DNA from: JAAFHB01 sp037128295
Lineage (GTDB): Bacteria > Bacteroidota > Bacteroidia > Bacteroidales > Prolixibacteraceae
DNA length: 64,000 nucleotides
Assembly: GCA_037128295.1 (NCBI GenBank)
Contig: JBAXWR010000005.1
Coordinates: 1 to 64,000, forward strand
Reading direction: 5' to 3'
Below are positions 44,321 through 53,739 of this stretch, piece after piece. Numbering within the stretch: the first letter of the stretch is position 1; each line of letters starts with the position of its first letter. A program made the translations under genes and the position numbers. Under the pieces are notes generated by a model. The model made no database searches, was not told the DNA's origin, and worked only from the letters and a program-made list of their open reading frames with translations.

Positions 44321-44338
44321 AAATTTTTGAATAAACAA

Positions 44339-46225
44339 CTAAATATCGTCTTCTGCAGATATTGCGTCTAAAGGTGCTTTGTTGTTGGCAAAACCATCGT
44401 AACCAAAGTTTTGGTTGATAATCCCCTTGGTATTAGAGCTGATAGAAGCCTGTGGGATTGGCCACAAAACATGGTATGCACTCATTGTATAGGCTTGTCC
44501 GTTGTTGGCTTTTACCCCCTTATTGTACCAGTCGGTAATCGACATCACCCTATCATAATAGAAGTTACTGGTTCCAAAATTGGCCATAGTATAAGTTTTG
44601 CCATTGTATGATTTACCTGTTTTGGCAAAGATATACGACATACGCGCGAGTTCGGTATGGCGGGGCTCCTCCCAGAACAATTCCCTGGCACGTTCGTCAA
44701 GAACAGTACCGATATCAATTTTTGAAGCATCCAAATAGGGAGCACACTGTGCCCGTGTCCTGACTTTATTGATGTCAGCCATTGCAGCAGCCTGGTTACC
44801 TTTCCACCAGTAAGCTTCTGCACGCAACAGGTAGGTTTCTGCCAGACGGAAAACATACCAGTCGTAAGATCCACCCTGAGGTTGAGTCCTACGTGGGTCG
44901 GGCGTGTAAATCTTATAATGTGGCCAGCCAAACCAGTTCCTGATCGTATCGGTTGTCAATACAGCACCGGTGGAAGTTTTTAACTGCATTGGTTTATTGT
45001 AATAAGCAGGGTCGGATGTTTTAAGGTTGGCATGGTTATAAACCAGGTCCTCCATATTCATCCAGTTGTATTTCTTATGCCTAAGGTCATTGGCGTCGTC
45101 CCAGATTTGCCTGGTACTGTAGTTGGTTCCTCTTGCGCGGCCAATACCACGGCCAAATGTTTCCACCAGTTTGATGTCCTGGGCAGCAATATCAGACGTG
45201 GCAGGACCTGCACCATTTGGAGTCTTGAAGAAATTGGAATTGGAGCAACCCCAGAAAGGAACTGCATTACGCATGATCTGAAGATCAAGACGGGAGTCGA
45301 TCAGATCTTCACGTGAAAGAACCATGAACAACACCTCTTTATTGTTTGAAAGAGCTTTGTTGTTGCACCAGTGAAGCGTGGCAATAACATCGTTTCTTAC
45401 AACACCCAATTTGGTAAGATAATCACCTTCCTCCTTTGGAATCGCCCCAAATGGTGACGTCATCAGGGCATAGGTGCCGCCATCGATTACTGCACTTGCA
45501 GCGGCAATAGCACCATCAAAATCTCCCAATGCAAGATCGATCTTAGCAAGCAGGTGATAACATGCTCCTTTGGTGACACGTCCACGGTCAACGGCATCGG
45601 AACACCATTTGGCTGCAAATTCCATGTCTTTCTTGATCTTGGTCAGAATAACCTCACGCTTGGTGGAGTAAAAATCCAATTTTGCGTCCGTAATTTCCCT
45701 TCCGATAAACGGAATATCCCCAAATTGCTGGGTCAGACGATAATAGCGGAATGCCCTATGAAAGTACGCAGAACCCAAAACTGCGTTTTTCTCTGCCTCA
45801 CTTGTAAAAGTTGCCGAGTTGATCCTTGAAATAACAACGTTAGCATATTTGATCCCTTTATAACCTTCGAGCCAATACCAACCAATTTTATTATAGTCGC
45901 CGCTATTTAATTGCGAACTGGGTGTGATCTGGATGTTCAGATTTTGTGCCGGACCCGGTTTGTCGGTGGTCCCTTCAACGCAAACTTCGGAGAAAACCAA
46001 TTCTGTAATGATCGGGGCAGCGTCGCCATACCACTCGTAACGCATATTTCGTTCGCAAGCTGTTAACGCACCATACATACCACGTGCATCGACAAATGCA
46101 TTCTCAGGTGTGAAGATGGAAAGTGGCTTTGGTTTCAACCAGTCTTCACTGCAATTCACCATTCCCATTGTGATAGGGAGGAAAAGCAGGACTTTTATAA
46201 ATGATTTTATTTTTATTGATTTCAT
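44339..46225 (-). CDS. SusD/RagB family nutrient-binding outer membrane lipoprotein
   Basis: A 628-residue lipoprotein with a type II signal ending in MVNCSEDW (Cys about 25). The SusD fold of TPR helices shows as NAVLGSAYFHRAFRYYRLTQQFGDIPFI (cited in part, YFHRAFRYYRLTQQFGDIPF) and AETYLLRAEAYWWKG near the C-terminus. SusD proteins bind glycans or other nutrients on the cell surface as lids of the SusC transporter. It starts 22 nt after the susC stop and forms a SusCD pair with it. The ligand is unknown; no glycoside hydrolase is adjacent. Confidence 0.95.
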   Translation of the reverse strand: MKSIKIKSFIKVLLFLPITMGMVNCSEDWLKPKPLSIFTPENAFVDARGMYGALTACERNMRYEWYGDAAPIITELVFSEVCVEGTTDKPGPAQNLNIQITPSSQLNSGDYNKIGWYWLEGYKGIKYANVVISRINSATFTSEAEKNAVLGSAYFHRAFRYYRLTQQFGDIPFIGREITDAKLDFYSTKREVILTKIKKDMEFAAKWCSDAVDRGRVTKGACYHLLAKIDLALGDFDGAIAAASAVIDGGTYALMTSPFGAIPKEEGDYLTKLGVVRNDVIATLHWCNNKALSNNKEVLFMVLSREDLIDSRLDLQIMRNAVPFWGCSNSNFFKTPNGAGPATSDIAAQDIKLVETFGRGIGRARGTNYSTRQIWDDANDLRHKKYNWMNMEDLVYNHANLKTSDPAYYNKPMQLKTSTGAVLTTDTIRNWFGWPHYKIYTPDPRRTQPQGGSYDWYVFRLAETYLLRAEAYWWKGNQAAAMADINKVRTRAQCAPYLDASKIDIGTVLDERARELFWEEPRHTELARMSYIFAKTGKSYNGKTYTMANFGTSNFYYDRVMSITDWYNKGVKANNGQAYTMSAYHVLWPIPQASISSNTKGIINQNFGYDGFANNKAPLDAISAEDDI

Positions 46226-46247
46226 TTGGTTTTGCTTTTGAAGTGAA

Positions 46248-49200
46248 TTATAGAGTTAAATTAATACCCATCGTGAAAATCCGGGGAGAAGGTCCGTTTG
46301 TCAATGTATTGGCCTCGTTCCTATATTGTTCAGGATCCCAGAATTTCCATTTTGGAGCCCAGTAACCAACATTATTAATCGTCCCAAAAATTTTCAGATT
46401 GGCGATATGTGCCTTTTTCAGGATCTTCTGGGGTACAGTGTAGGCCAGATTGATATTGTCAAAACGGATAAACGACCTGCTTCTCCATACGTTGAATACG
46501 GCACCACCTTCATTTGAATAGATACGGGCATAGTCATTGGTTGGATTCTCGGGTGTCCAATAAGGAGTTACATAAGCATTGACCCGTTCAGGGAAGCCAT
46601 CCCTATTTTTGGCAACGTTGTAGGTACCTTTATGTCCCATTGCAGAATAGAAGGATAATGCAAGGTCAAAATTCTGGAATAGATTGAATTCCTGACGCAA
46701 GTTCCAACGATATAAAGGTTCTGTCTGTCCCTGGAACTGGTTATCTGAATCATTGATCTTACCATCCCCATTAACATCCTGCAAATGGAAGTCGCCAGGG
46801 TATTGCCCATATTTGGCCGCTTCTGTCTCTTCGCCCTTTTGCCAAACACCTACAATCATAGGTTCCCAGATCTGACTGATCGGTTTGCCGATAAACCATT
46901 TGTTGCTGGTATCGTCAGCTTCTTTCTGCCCGATTACAGCACCAGCAGCATCTTTTACATCAATGATATCGCCATAGAGGTGTACGATCTTGTTTTTGTT
47001 GTAGGAGATATTGAAACTGCCCCGCCATTTAAAGTTTTTGCGATCCATAAGTTTTGAATTCACAGTGAATTCAAAACCGTTATTGGCCAATTCCCCGAGG
47101 TTGGTAGCAACGGAACTGAAACCTAAGAAATCGGGTAATTTCCTGTCAACCAGTAGGTCAAGAGTATTCATCTTATAATATTCGATCGAACCGTCAAGAA
47201 GTCCATTCATAATAGTAAAGTCTACACCGAAGTTCAACGCTTCACCTTTTTCCCACTTTAGGTTTGGATTCGCTAAATTATTGGCATACAACTGGTTACT
47301 TTCGTAAACACCCGATGAATTCTGATAAGGGTATTTTCCAATACTCATATCCGATAGGGCAGCATACCGTCCAACCTCACGATTCCCGTTTATACCCCAT
47401 GAACCACGTATTTTGGCATAAGTCAGGATGTTGTTTTTGAAGAAAGATTCGTCTGAAATTACATATCCTAAAGCCACGGAAGGGAAAGTACCTCGTGGAT
47501 ACCTTGTTCCAAATGCCGAATAACCATCGCGGCGCACGGAGGCAGTCAACATGTACCTGTCGCGAAAGGAATAAAATACACGCGCCATCAATGCATCGCC
47601 AGTACTGTATTCATCGTTACTGCTGATACTGTTGAGGGAACTCTTACCGGCAGTCATATTGTGGTAACCCAAAGCATCCGTTGGGGTAAATCCCTGGGTT
47701 GACATTGCATTTTGCCAACTTTGATATTTTTCGGCGTTTGCCAGTAAAGTGACATCGATCTGGTGAACTTCTTTGAATTTCTTGTTCCATTTTACAAGGT
47801 GGTCCATTTGCCAGCTATAGACTGAGCTTTGCTCACGATTGGCCTGACCTCCGAATTTGGCCCACTCCTCATGCAGCGATGACATAAAATTGAGGTAGTT
47901 GTACCACTCAAAGCGTGGTGCAAAATTCATCTGATAGGTAATCCCCAACGGAAGGGTAATTTTGCTATATAAGGTACTGATCAATGTATTGTAGATTTTC
48001 TTGCGATCCTGGTACATCTTGTCATACAAGGGATATTTGGCACCACGACCAAGGTCATCGACAGGGCTTTCGCGGATTGTTTTTCCATCATCCTTGTAAA
48101 TCGAACCCCATGGGGAACTGTAAACAATCTGGCTCCAGTCTGCATTGATGTTGCTCTCGTCCCGGTTTGCATATTGAGTATTGATCCCAACACTTAACCA
48201 ATCGGTCACTTTGGCATCCAGGTTGATCCTGCTTCTGATGGTTTTGAATTCGTCACCAACGATTACCCCTTTATTGCTATTGTAACCCAGGGACCAATAA
48301 TAGGTAATTTCATCCTTTTTGCCCGACAAGGCTACGTTGTGGTCCTGACGAAGGCCATTCTGAAAAACAAGGTCCCCCCAGTTGACAGGCGTATTTGCCT
48401 TGTAATTTTTAATTTCAACTGGCAATAATCCCAAACGGGCAAGCCAGATGTCGAGAAGTTCTCCAGTTGAACCATCTCTCCATTGTGTTTCAGTAACCGA
48501 AGATGATAATTTGGAAGGATCGTCAAATTTATACAGTTTTGTATTAGTAGCTGTATTATAGTAGTTTAACGATTTCATTACATCGGTTCTCCAATTGATG
48601 AAACCATTAGGATCATGAACATCCTGAAGCGTGGCCATCGTAGCAACTCCAACACTCGATGAAACGGTGATCATAGGCTTTCCCTGTTTTCCCTTCTTGG
48701 TAGTAACAATAATAACACCATTGGCAGCCCTTGCACCGTAAACTGCTGATGAGGAAGCATCTTTCAATACATCAATGCTCTCAATATCACTGGGGTTGAT
48801 ATCTTCCATCCCACCCTGATAAATCGAACCATCGAGAACGATCAAGGGGTTAGATGAGGTTTTAAGGGTATTGTCACCACGAATTTCGAGGTCGCCTCCA
48901 CCTTTTGCCATAGATGCGAAACCAACACTTAACCCTGCCACATTTCCTCTTAAAATATCTTGTACTGTTTGTGGTTTTTCGTTTTCAAGCCGTTCCGCTT
49001 TTACCTGAGCTACGGCACCGGTAAGGTCTTTTTTCTTTGCAGTACCATAACCAATAGCAACCACCTCTTCCAAACCGATGGTTTCCTCCTCCATGGTCAC
49101 GTTGTAAGTCGTTTGGTTGTTCAATGCAATCTCTTTTGACTTCATACCGACGAAACTGAACAACAGTACTTTTGCATCTGAAGGTATTGATAGATTATAT

Positions 49201-49544
49201 TTTCCATCAATATCGGTGGTAATCCCTACCGTGGTCCCTTTTACGACTACCGATATGCCAGGTATTCCGGCACCTGCCTGGTCGGTAACCTTGCCACTGA
49301 TTTTCCTTTGTCCGGCCTGTGGAAGTGGAACGTCACCCGGGAGTCCGGTTGCATCAGACCCCTGAAGGGTCATTGTTTGTGCCGATTTAGACGTTTTCGC
49401 CCCGTTATCAAAGGAGTTAAACGATGCAGAAAGATTGAGCGTCGAAATCAGAAATAGAAAAAGTGTAATTTTTAAAGCAATTAAACTTTGCTTTATTCCG
49501 GTAAACCTATTACCTCTCGGAGAATTTATTCCGGTTAATTTCAT
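46248..49544 (-). CDS. SusC/RagA family TonB-linked outer membrane protein
   Basis: About 1098 residues from the ATG at 49544. A signal sequence (hydrophobic core about 20-38, TLFLFLISTLNLSA) is followed by a carboxypeptidase-regulatory-like domain (about 80-150: ISGKVTDQAGAGIPGISVV), the TonB box region, the plug (about 165-300, with DPSDIESIDVLKDASSSAVYGARAANG cited in part: IESIDVLKDASSSAVYGA) and a large beta-barrel ending in FTMGINLTL. The protein imports a substrate delivered by SusD, using TonB. The open frame continues upstream to 49595, but the ATG gives a normal signal peptide. A -7 box lies 234 nt upstream. Confidence 0.95.
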   Translation of the reverse strand: MKLTGINSPRGNRFTGIKQSLIALKITLFLFLISTLNLSASFNSFDNGAKTSKSAQTMTLQGSDATGLPGDVPLPQAGQRKISGKVTDQAGAGIPGISVVVKGTTVGITTDIDGKYNLSIPSDAKVLLFSFVGMKSKEIALNNQTTYNVTMEEETIGLEEVVAIGYGTAKKKDLTGAVAQVKAERLENEKPQTVQDILRGNVAGLSVGFASMAKGGGDLEIRGDNTLKTSSNPLIVLDGSIYQGGMEDINPSDIESIDVLKDASSSAVYGARAANGVIIVTTKKGKQGKPMITVSSSVGVATMATLQDVHDPNGFINWRTDVMKSLNYYNTATNTKLYKFDDPSKLSSSVTETQWRDGSTGELLDIWLARLGLLPVEIKNYKANTPVNWGDLVFQNGLRQDHNVALSGKKDEITYYWSLGYNSNKGVIVGDEFKTIRSRINLDAKVTDWLSVGINTQYANRDESNINADWSQIVYSSPWGSIYKDDGKTIRESPVDDLGRGAKYPLYDKMYQDRKKIYNTLISTLYSKITLPLGITYQMNFAPRFEWYNYLNFMSSLHEEWAKFGGQANREQSSVYSWQMDHLVKWNKKFKEVHQIDVTLLANAEKYQSWQNAMSTQGFTPTDALGYHNMTAGKSSLNSISSNDEYSTGDALMARVFYSFRDRYMLTASVRRDGYSAFGTRYPRGTFPSVALGYVISDESFFKNNILTYAKIRGSWGINGNREVGRYAALSDMSIGKYPYQNSSGVYESNQLYANNLANPNLKWEKGEALNFGVDFTIMNGLLDGSIEYYKMNTLDLLVDRKLPDFLGFSSVATNLGELANNGFEFTVNSKLMDRKNFKWRGSFNISYNKNKIVHLYGDIIDVKDAAGAVIGQKEADDTSNKWFIGKPISQIWEPMIVGVWQKGEETEAAKYGQYPGDFHLQDVNGDGKINDSDNQFQGQTEPLYRWNLRQEFNLFQNFDLALSFYSAMGHKGTYNVAKNRDGFPERVNAYVTPYWTPENPTNDYARIYSNEGGAVFNVWRSRSFIRFDNINLAYTVPQKILKKAHIANLKIFGTINNVGYWAPKWKFWDPEQYRNEANTLTNGPSPRIFTMGINLTL

Positions 49545-49777
49545 GTTTTTGTTTGTTAAAAGTTCGTTAAAAATCAATTGTAGTGTGAAGCACATTTAAG
49601 CTTTTTAAGAAAGTGGGTTACACTTTCGCCAAGATAATTATTTTACTTATTGTCTCATAGGCAGTTATAATTTATCATTTGTTTGATGGAATTAATTATT
49701 ATATTTATTTTCGGAAATCCGGCCTGGAAAACAGTCAGCTGTTGCTTTGTCATAAGTTATCGCCAAACAACAGTTTT

Positions 49778-49785
49778 CAAAAGTA
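49778..49785 (-). promoter_or_regulatory. -7 element for susC-susD
   Basis: TACTTTTG on the minus strand matches TAnnTTTG. It implies a long (about 230-nt) leader before the susC ATG. Confidence 0.5.
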
Positions 49786-49833
49786 AGAGAGTAAAAAAAT
49801 AGTATAGGATATTTTATTTGCCAAATACAATAC

Positions 49834-49841
49834 TATATTTG
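49834..49841 (+). promoter_or_regulatory. -7 element for the AraC regulator gene
   Basis: TATATTTG lies 4 nt before the ATG, with TTTG at 49817-49820 (13-nt spacing, short). This suggests a near-leaderless transcript or a downstream start, or chance. Confidence 0.35.
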
Positions 49842-49845
49842 CAAT

Positions 49846-50712
49846 ATGAAAATTTTTAAAGAAGTTATCAATTTTCCGGCAGATAATTCTTTTCTGATCA
49901 AGTACGATGATTTCCCTCATTTTACTTTTCCATGGCATTTTCACGACGAATTTGAGATTGTTTATATCCTCCGTAGTTTCGGAAAAAAGTTCGTAGGTGA
50001 TGCTGTTGAGGCATTTGGTCCCAACGATTTATCCTTTTATGGAAGTAAGCTGCCTCATTTTTACATGAGTGACCCTTTATTTTTCAGGGGGGATCCAAAC
50101 AATAGGGTGAATGCCATTATCCTACAGTTTCCGACAAGTTATTTCCCGTTATTACAATTACAACGCCCCGAGTTTGGATCGGTGAAGAAATTGCTGAACA
50201 GCGCCGCATCCGGTTTAACATTTCCAATCGTTACTGCCGAAACTGCCGGCAAATTGCTCCAGGAGATGCTCAAAACAACTGGGATGGAACGGCACCTTCA
50301 ATTTGTAAAATTAATCGATTTTCTGGGTTCATCAGAATTTCGTCCGCTTGCTACTCCCGGTTATACCAACACCCTTGATGATCTCGGGGAACTCAGGATG
50401 ACAAAAGTTTACAAATGGACAATTGGCAATTACAACCGCAAAATCCTATTGACGGAAGCCGCCTCTGTTGCAGGGATGAATGTTACAGCCTTTTGTCGCT
50501 ATTTTCGGCAAAAAACAGGCAAAACATTTGCCCATTTTGTCAACGAGTTAAGAATCAGTTATGCATGTAAGCTATTAAGACATGGGAATCAAACAATCTC
50601 TTACATCTGCGATGAAGCAGGATTTAACAACCTTTCAAATTTTAACCGGCAGTTTAAAGCATCCATCATGAAATCCCCATCCGAATACCGTGACCAATTC
50701 AAGGATAAATGA
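49846..50712 (+). CDS. AraC family transcriptional regulator
   Basis: A 288-residue regulator. The N-terminal cupin domain (about 1-150) includes HFTFPWHFHDEFEIVYILRS (about 25-44). The C-terminal AraC HTH pair (about 190-285) has LTEAASVAGMNVTAFCRYFRQKTGKTF and ISYICDEAGFNNLSNFNRQFK (both cited in part). AraC regulators bind ligands in the cupin and activate nearby genes. It is divergent from the SusC-SusD operon across a 250-nt gap and is the obvious candidate regulator of it. The binding site was not identified. Confidence 0.92.
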   Translation: MKIFKEVINFPADNSFLIKYDDFPHFTFPWHFHDEFEIVYILRSFGKKFVGDAVEAFGPNDLSFYGSKLPHFYMSDPLFFRGDPNNRVNAIILQFPTSYFPLLQLQRPEFGSVKKLLNSAASGLTFPIVTAETAGKLLQEMLKTTGMERHLQFVKLIDFLGSSEFRPLATPGYTNTLDDLGELRMTKVYKWTIGNYNRKILLTEAASVAGMNVTAFCRYFRQKTGKTFAHFVNELRISYACKLLRHGNQTISYICDEAGFNNLSNFNRQFKASIMKSPSEYRDQFKDK

Positions 50713-50757
50713 TATCGTATTGATTTACAATATATTACCAAAATTAAAAATACATTT

Positions 50758-51588
50758 ATGAAATTGACCCTTGGTTTTTCGACTTGTCCCAATGATACAT
50801 TTATTTTTGATGCAATGGTCCATGGCAGGATTGACACAGAAGGTATTGAATTTGAATTGGTTATGTCTGACGTCGAGGAACTTAACCGACTTGCGTTCAA
50901 AGGTGAAATAGATATCACGAAGATCAGTTATCATGCCTATGCCTACATTGCCGAAAATTACCTGCTGCTAAATTCGGGCAGTGCCCTCGGTTACAAAAAT
51001 GGCCCTTTGCTGATCAGTAAATACAAAGTCTTTCCCGACGAAATCGATCACCTGAAAATTGCCATACCAGGGAAACACACAACAGCCAATCTTTTATTGG
51101 GGATTGCCTATCCCAACCAAAAGATCAGGAAAGAATACCTCTTTTCAGATATAGAAGAGGTAGTCGCTTCTGGAGAAATGGATGCCGGACTGATCATCCA
51201 CGAAAACCGTTTTACCTATCAGCAAAAAGGATTGTTGAAGGTTGCTGATTTGGGTGAGTTCTGGGAAACCAAAACCGGAATGGCGATTCCTTTAGGCGGG
51301 ATCGTCGTAAACAGGAAATTGCCTAGGGATGTTCAGCAAAAGGTAAACCGCATTATGAAAAGAAGTGTTGAATTTGCCTTCGAGAATCCGAAGGTTTCAT
51401 ATCCGTATGTGAAGCACCATGCACAGGCCATGGATGACAATGTAATGCAAAGCCATATCAATCTGTATGTCAATGATTTTACTCGTGATCTTGGAATCGC
51501 AGGGCGCAAAGCGATAGAAACCTTATTCAGGGAGGCCGATAAAAATAGGGTATTACCCAAAATCAGGGAGGATATATTTGTTGAATAG
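50758..51588 (+). CDS. mqnD: 1,4-dihydroxy-6-naphthoate synthase
   Basis: A 276-residue protein of the menaquinone futalosine pathway; it makes 1,4-dihydroxy-6-naphthoate from cyclic de-hypoxanthine futalosine. The start GFSTCPNDTFIFDAMVHG is diagnostic for MqnD, with DVEELNRLAFKGEIDITKIS (about 42-61) and the periplasmic-binding-protein-like fold. It shows that this organism makes menaquinone by the futalosine route. It is 45 nt downstream of the AraC gene. No other mqn genes are in the window. Confidence 0.95.
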   Translation: MKLTLGFSTCPNDTFIFDAMVHGRIDTEGIEFELVMSDVEELNRLAFKGEIDITKISYHAYAYIAENYLLLNSGSALGYKNGPLLISKYKVFPDEIDHLKIAIPGKHTTANLLLGIAYPNQKIRKEYLFSDIEEVVASGEMDAGLIIHENRFTYQQKGLLKVADLGEFWETKTGMAIPLGGIVVNRKLPRDVQQKVNRIMKRSVEFAFENPKVSYPYVKHHAQAMDDNVMQSHINLYVNDFTRDLGIAGRKAIETLFREADKNRVLPKIREDIFVE

Positions 51589-51592
51589 GTTG

Positions 51593-52132
51593 CTATTTTA
51601 GATGAAGGTTCTTTAACCAATCAGCAATCACAGCTGCTTCCGATTTTAGATTGTGCTTCTCCCAATCACCGGTTTGTGTGAGGATAATTTCGTCATAAAC
51701 TTTCAAGGGATCGGATTCATTAGGAGCAAAGACCTTACAAACCATCGCTCCCATATCTGCACCCCGGGATACCGGGGTACTTATTGCGCCTGATTTTGCT
51801 ATGGCAGCAAGTGTTAGGTAACTTTGCAAATCTGTTTTAGAAATCAGCGTATCGACCTTTACCGAAAGAGAGATGTTCTTCAACAAGTCTGACAACAGTA
51901 TATTTTCCTTGTCAGCAAAGACCCATGGAGTCGATTTATCGAATTTATAGATCTCACCAGAAGGGGTAATTGTAAAACCTGAATGGTTGTATCCCCATGC
52001 ATAATTGACATATTCGTATTGGAAGTAAGCATTACTAACCGTGCTATCGGACAGCTTTTCTGTGCAGGAACTTGTCATTAGGGACAGCATAACCAGGTAG
52101 ATAAGCGAATATTTTAACTGAATTATTTCCAT
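51593..52132 (-). CDS. Hypothetical lipoprotein, serpin-linked
   Basis: A 179-residue lipoprotein with a signal ending MTSSC (Cys about 23). The body is polar (SAYFQYEYVNYAWGYNHSG; later GADMGAMVCKVF). I do not recognise a family. It starts 49 nt after the serpin stop on the same strand, so it is probably in the same operon and may work with the serpin. It may be a protease-inhibitor partner or a general envelope lipoprotein; this is only inference. Confidence 0.6.
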   Translation of the reverse strand: MEIIQLKYSLIYLVMLSLMTSSCTEKLSDSTVSNAYFQYEYVNYAWGYNHSGFTITPSGEIYKFDKSTPWVFADKENILLSDLLKNISLSVKVDTLISKTDLQSYLTLAAIAKSGAISTPVSRGADMGAMVCKVFAPNESDPLKVYDEIILTQTGDWEKHNLKSEAAVIADWLKNLHLK

Positions 52133-52181
52133 TTTCTGAGTATTCTAAGGTTAATTTACTATTCTATTACTTAACTATCAA

Positions 52182-53423
52182 CTATTCAGCAATTAACGGG
52201 TTTTCAACCTTTCCGGTAAAAATAATCGCCTGCGTATCTTCCTCTGTGATAAAAAACAGAAATGGCTTGGTGGCATGGAAAATCGGTTCCGATGGACCAA
52301 TACTGGTTACACCGATCCCAATGGATGTGACCGCTGCAGCTTCAGTCCCCTCTTCGTTAACATCAATAAAAGTTTTGTGCTTCACCTTAGTAATAAACAG
52401 TTTGTCGGTGCTGTTAATTTTTGAAAAATCGGCCTGTCCGTCAACAAATGCAATGGACATTCCAAGTGCAGATAGAATTTCCTTAAGGTCAATATCATAG
52501 CTAAATTTGAATTTTGGCAACCAAACATCTGTTTTTACAGTCGTTGACAACGTATTTTCGAGGGCAACAAAAGCTGAAGGGGTCAATTGAGACAAGATCT
52601 GTTCAGGAGTTTTGCCATCATCCGGGAGTAAAAGGGTCATGCCAAATTTCCCCCTCCCATAAGTCATCTTCAGTGCCTTGTAGCCTGTTTGAACGGAATA
52701 GCCAAATAGTTCTTTACCCTTCATCATTGGTGCTGAAACAGATCCCCCGGAAGAAAGGGTAAAGGTTTCATTCAGAGTTTTTGTTTTATCAAACTGGATT
52801 TTCCATTGGCCATTAAAATAGATCGCATTGATCAGGAACATGATCTCATCAGCAGAAATCTGATCCAGGATTTTGGGGATTTTGCTATTTGTCTTTTCAT
52901 TGACCCAGCCATTGATTGTATTTAAGGCAGTTAAGTCAAAAACAAGCCGTGTAATTGTCGCATCAAAGTACTTCTGGTTTGTTGTTAAAAAAGGATCGAG
53001 TACCGGATAGCTCTTTTTGATCCAGATCGAGTTGGCAACGTTCATCACAACTTTAGGGTCGGCCTGTTTTAATGCAGTAATCAGGTCGAGATAGATCTGA
53101 TTGATTTCGTCAACACTTAAACCACTAAAACCTAAGGTATTGATTATGGATGTTTTGGTTGTGGTTTCGGCACCATTGAGGGCCATCGAAAGTGCCAATG
53201 AAATGCTGAGCGGTGAAACCATTACATTTTTAGTGGAGTTCGCAGGGATTTTGTTGAGCAGTTTAAAAGTAAAGGAATTGTCAGCACTGATCAGTTCCGC
53301 AGATTTTTGGGTCAATACGATATCACCAGGTACCTGATCAGGTTCAACGCTCTTTGTGCATCCTGATAAAGAGATTACAATTAGTATGAGGATTACGATG
53401 TTTAAAATTTTCATGCTTTTCAA
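52182..53423 (-). CDS. Serpin family protein (lipoprotein)
   Basis: A 413-residue serine-protease inhibitor of the serpin superfamily. It has a type II signal ending SGCTKS (Cys about 22), so it is lipid-anchored. The serpin core shows ANSIWIKKSYPVL, AIYFNGQWKIQFDKTKT, FKFSYDIDL and the reactive-centre hinge DVNEEGTEAAAVTS (about 358-371), followed by IGIGVTSIGPSEPIFHATKPFLFFI (in part). The hinge small-residue run and terminal FTGKVENP fit inhibitory serpins. The P1 residue cannot be fixed from sequence alone. Target proteases are unknown. Bacterial serpins can protect against host or self proteases. Confidence 0.92.
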   Translation of the reverse strand: MKSMKILNIVILILIVISLSGCTKSVEPDQVPGDIVLTQKSAELISADNSFTFKLLNKIPANSTKNVMVSPLSISLALSMALNGAETTTKTSIINTLGFSGLSVDEINQIYLDLITALKQADPKVVMNVANSIWIKKSYPVLDPFLTTNQKYFDATITRLVFDLTALNTINGWVNEKTNSKIPKILDQISADEIMFLINAIYFNGQWKIQFDKTKTLNETFTLSSGGSVSAPMMKGKELFGYSVQTGYKALKMTYGRGKFGMTLLLPDDGKTPEQILSQLTPSAFVALENTLSTTVKTDVWLPKFKFSYDIDLKEILSALGMSIAFVDGQADFSKINSTDKLFITKVKHKTFIDVNEEGTEAAAVTSIGIGVTSIGPSEPIFHATKPFLFFITEEDTQAIIFTGKVENPLIAE

Positions 53424-53739
53424 TTTTTAGTTTGTATTTTTGCTTAGTTATATTCAACTAATGCTTAGATGAATACAACGGCTTTAAAGTTGCGTTTATT
53501 TTTTCTTCCACGCAACCAAGTTAATAAATTTAGCCGTCTTGTAAACAAAAGATTCTAATTAAATTTTAAAATGGAGTTGAGAAACATGAGAAATCAATCC
53601 AGAATAGGAGTTTCCAGTCTGTTCTCGTGTCCGGAAAAGTTTCTTTTTCGTTCTTTAACATACTTTAAATATATTGATGTGAATTTTGATGTTTCTTCGG
53701 GTCGGAATTTTACGATAGTTTTCTACTAAAAGCAGATTT
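53424..53739. other. Intergenic region between serpin and sigma factor
   Basis: No established gene. It holds an inverted repeat GTTGCGT/ACGCAAC (53489-53495 and 53510-53516), possibly in the serpin leader. An open frame for 52 residues from ATG 53571 to stop 53729 shows no recognisable motif and is probably chance. No clear TAnnTTTG element was found on either strand. Confidence 0.5.

Noticed and set aside
53571..53729. 52-codon open frame upstream of the ECF sigma gene
   Set aside because: No recognisable domain or good ribosome binding site, low complexity, and it ends 10 nt before the sigma start; chance is likelier than a regulatory leader peptide.
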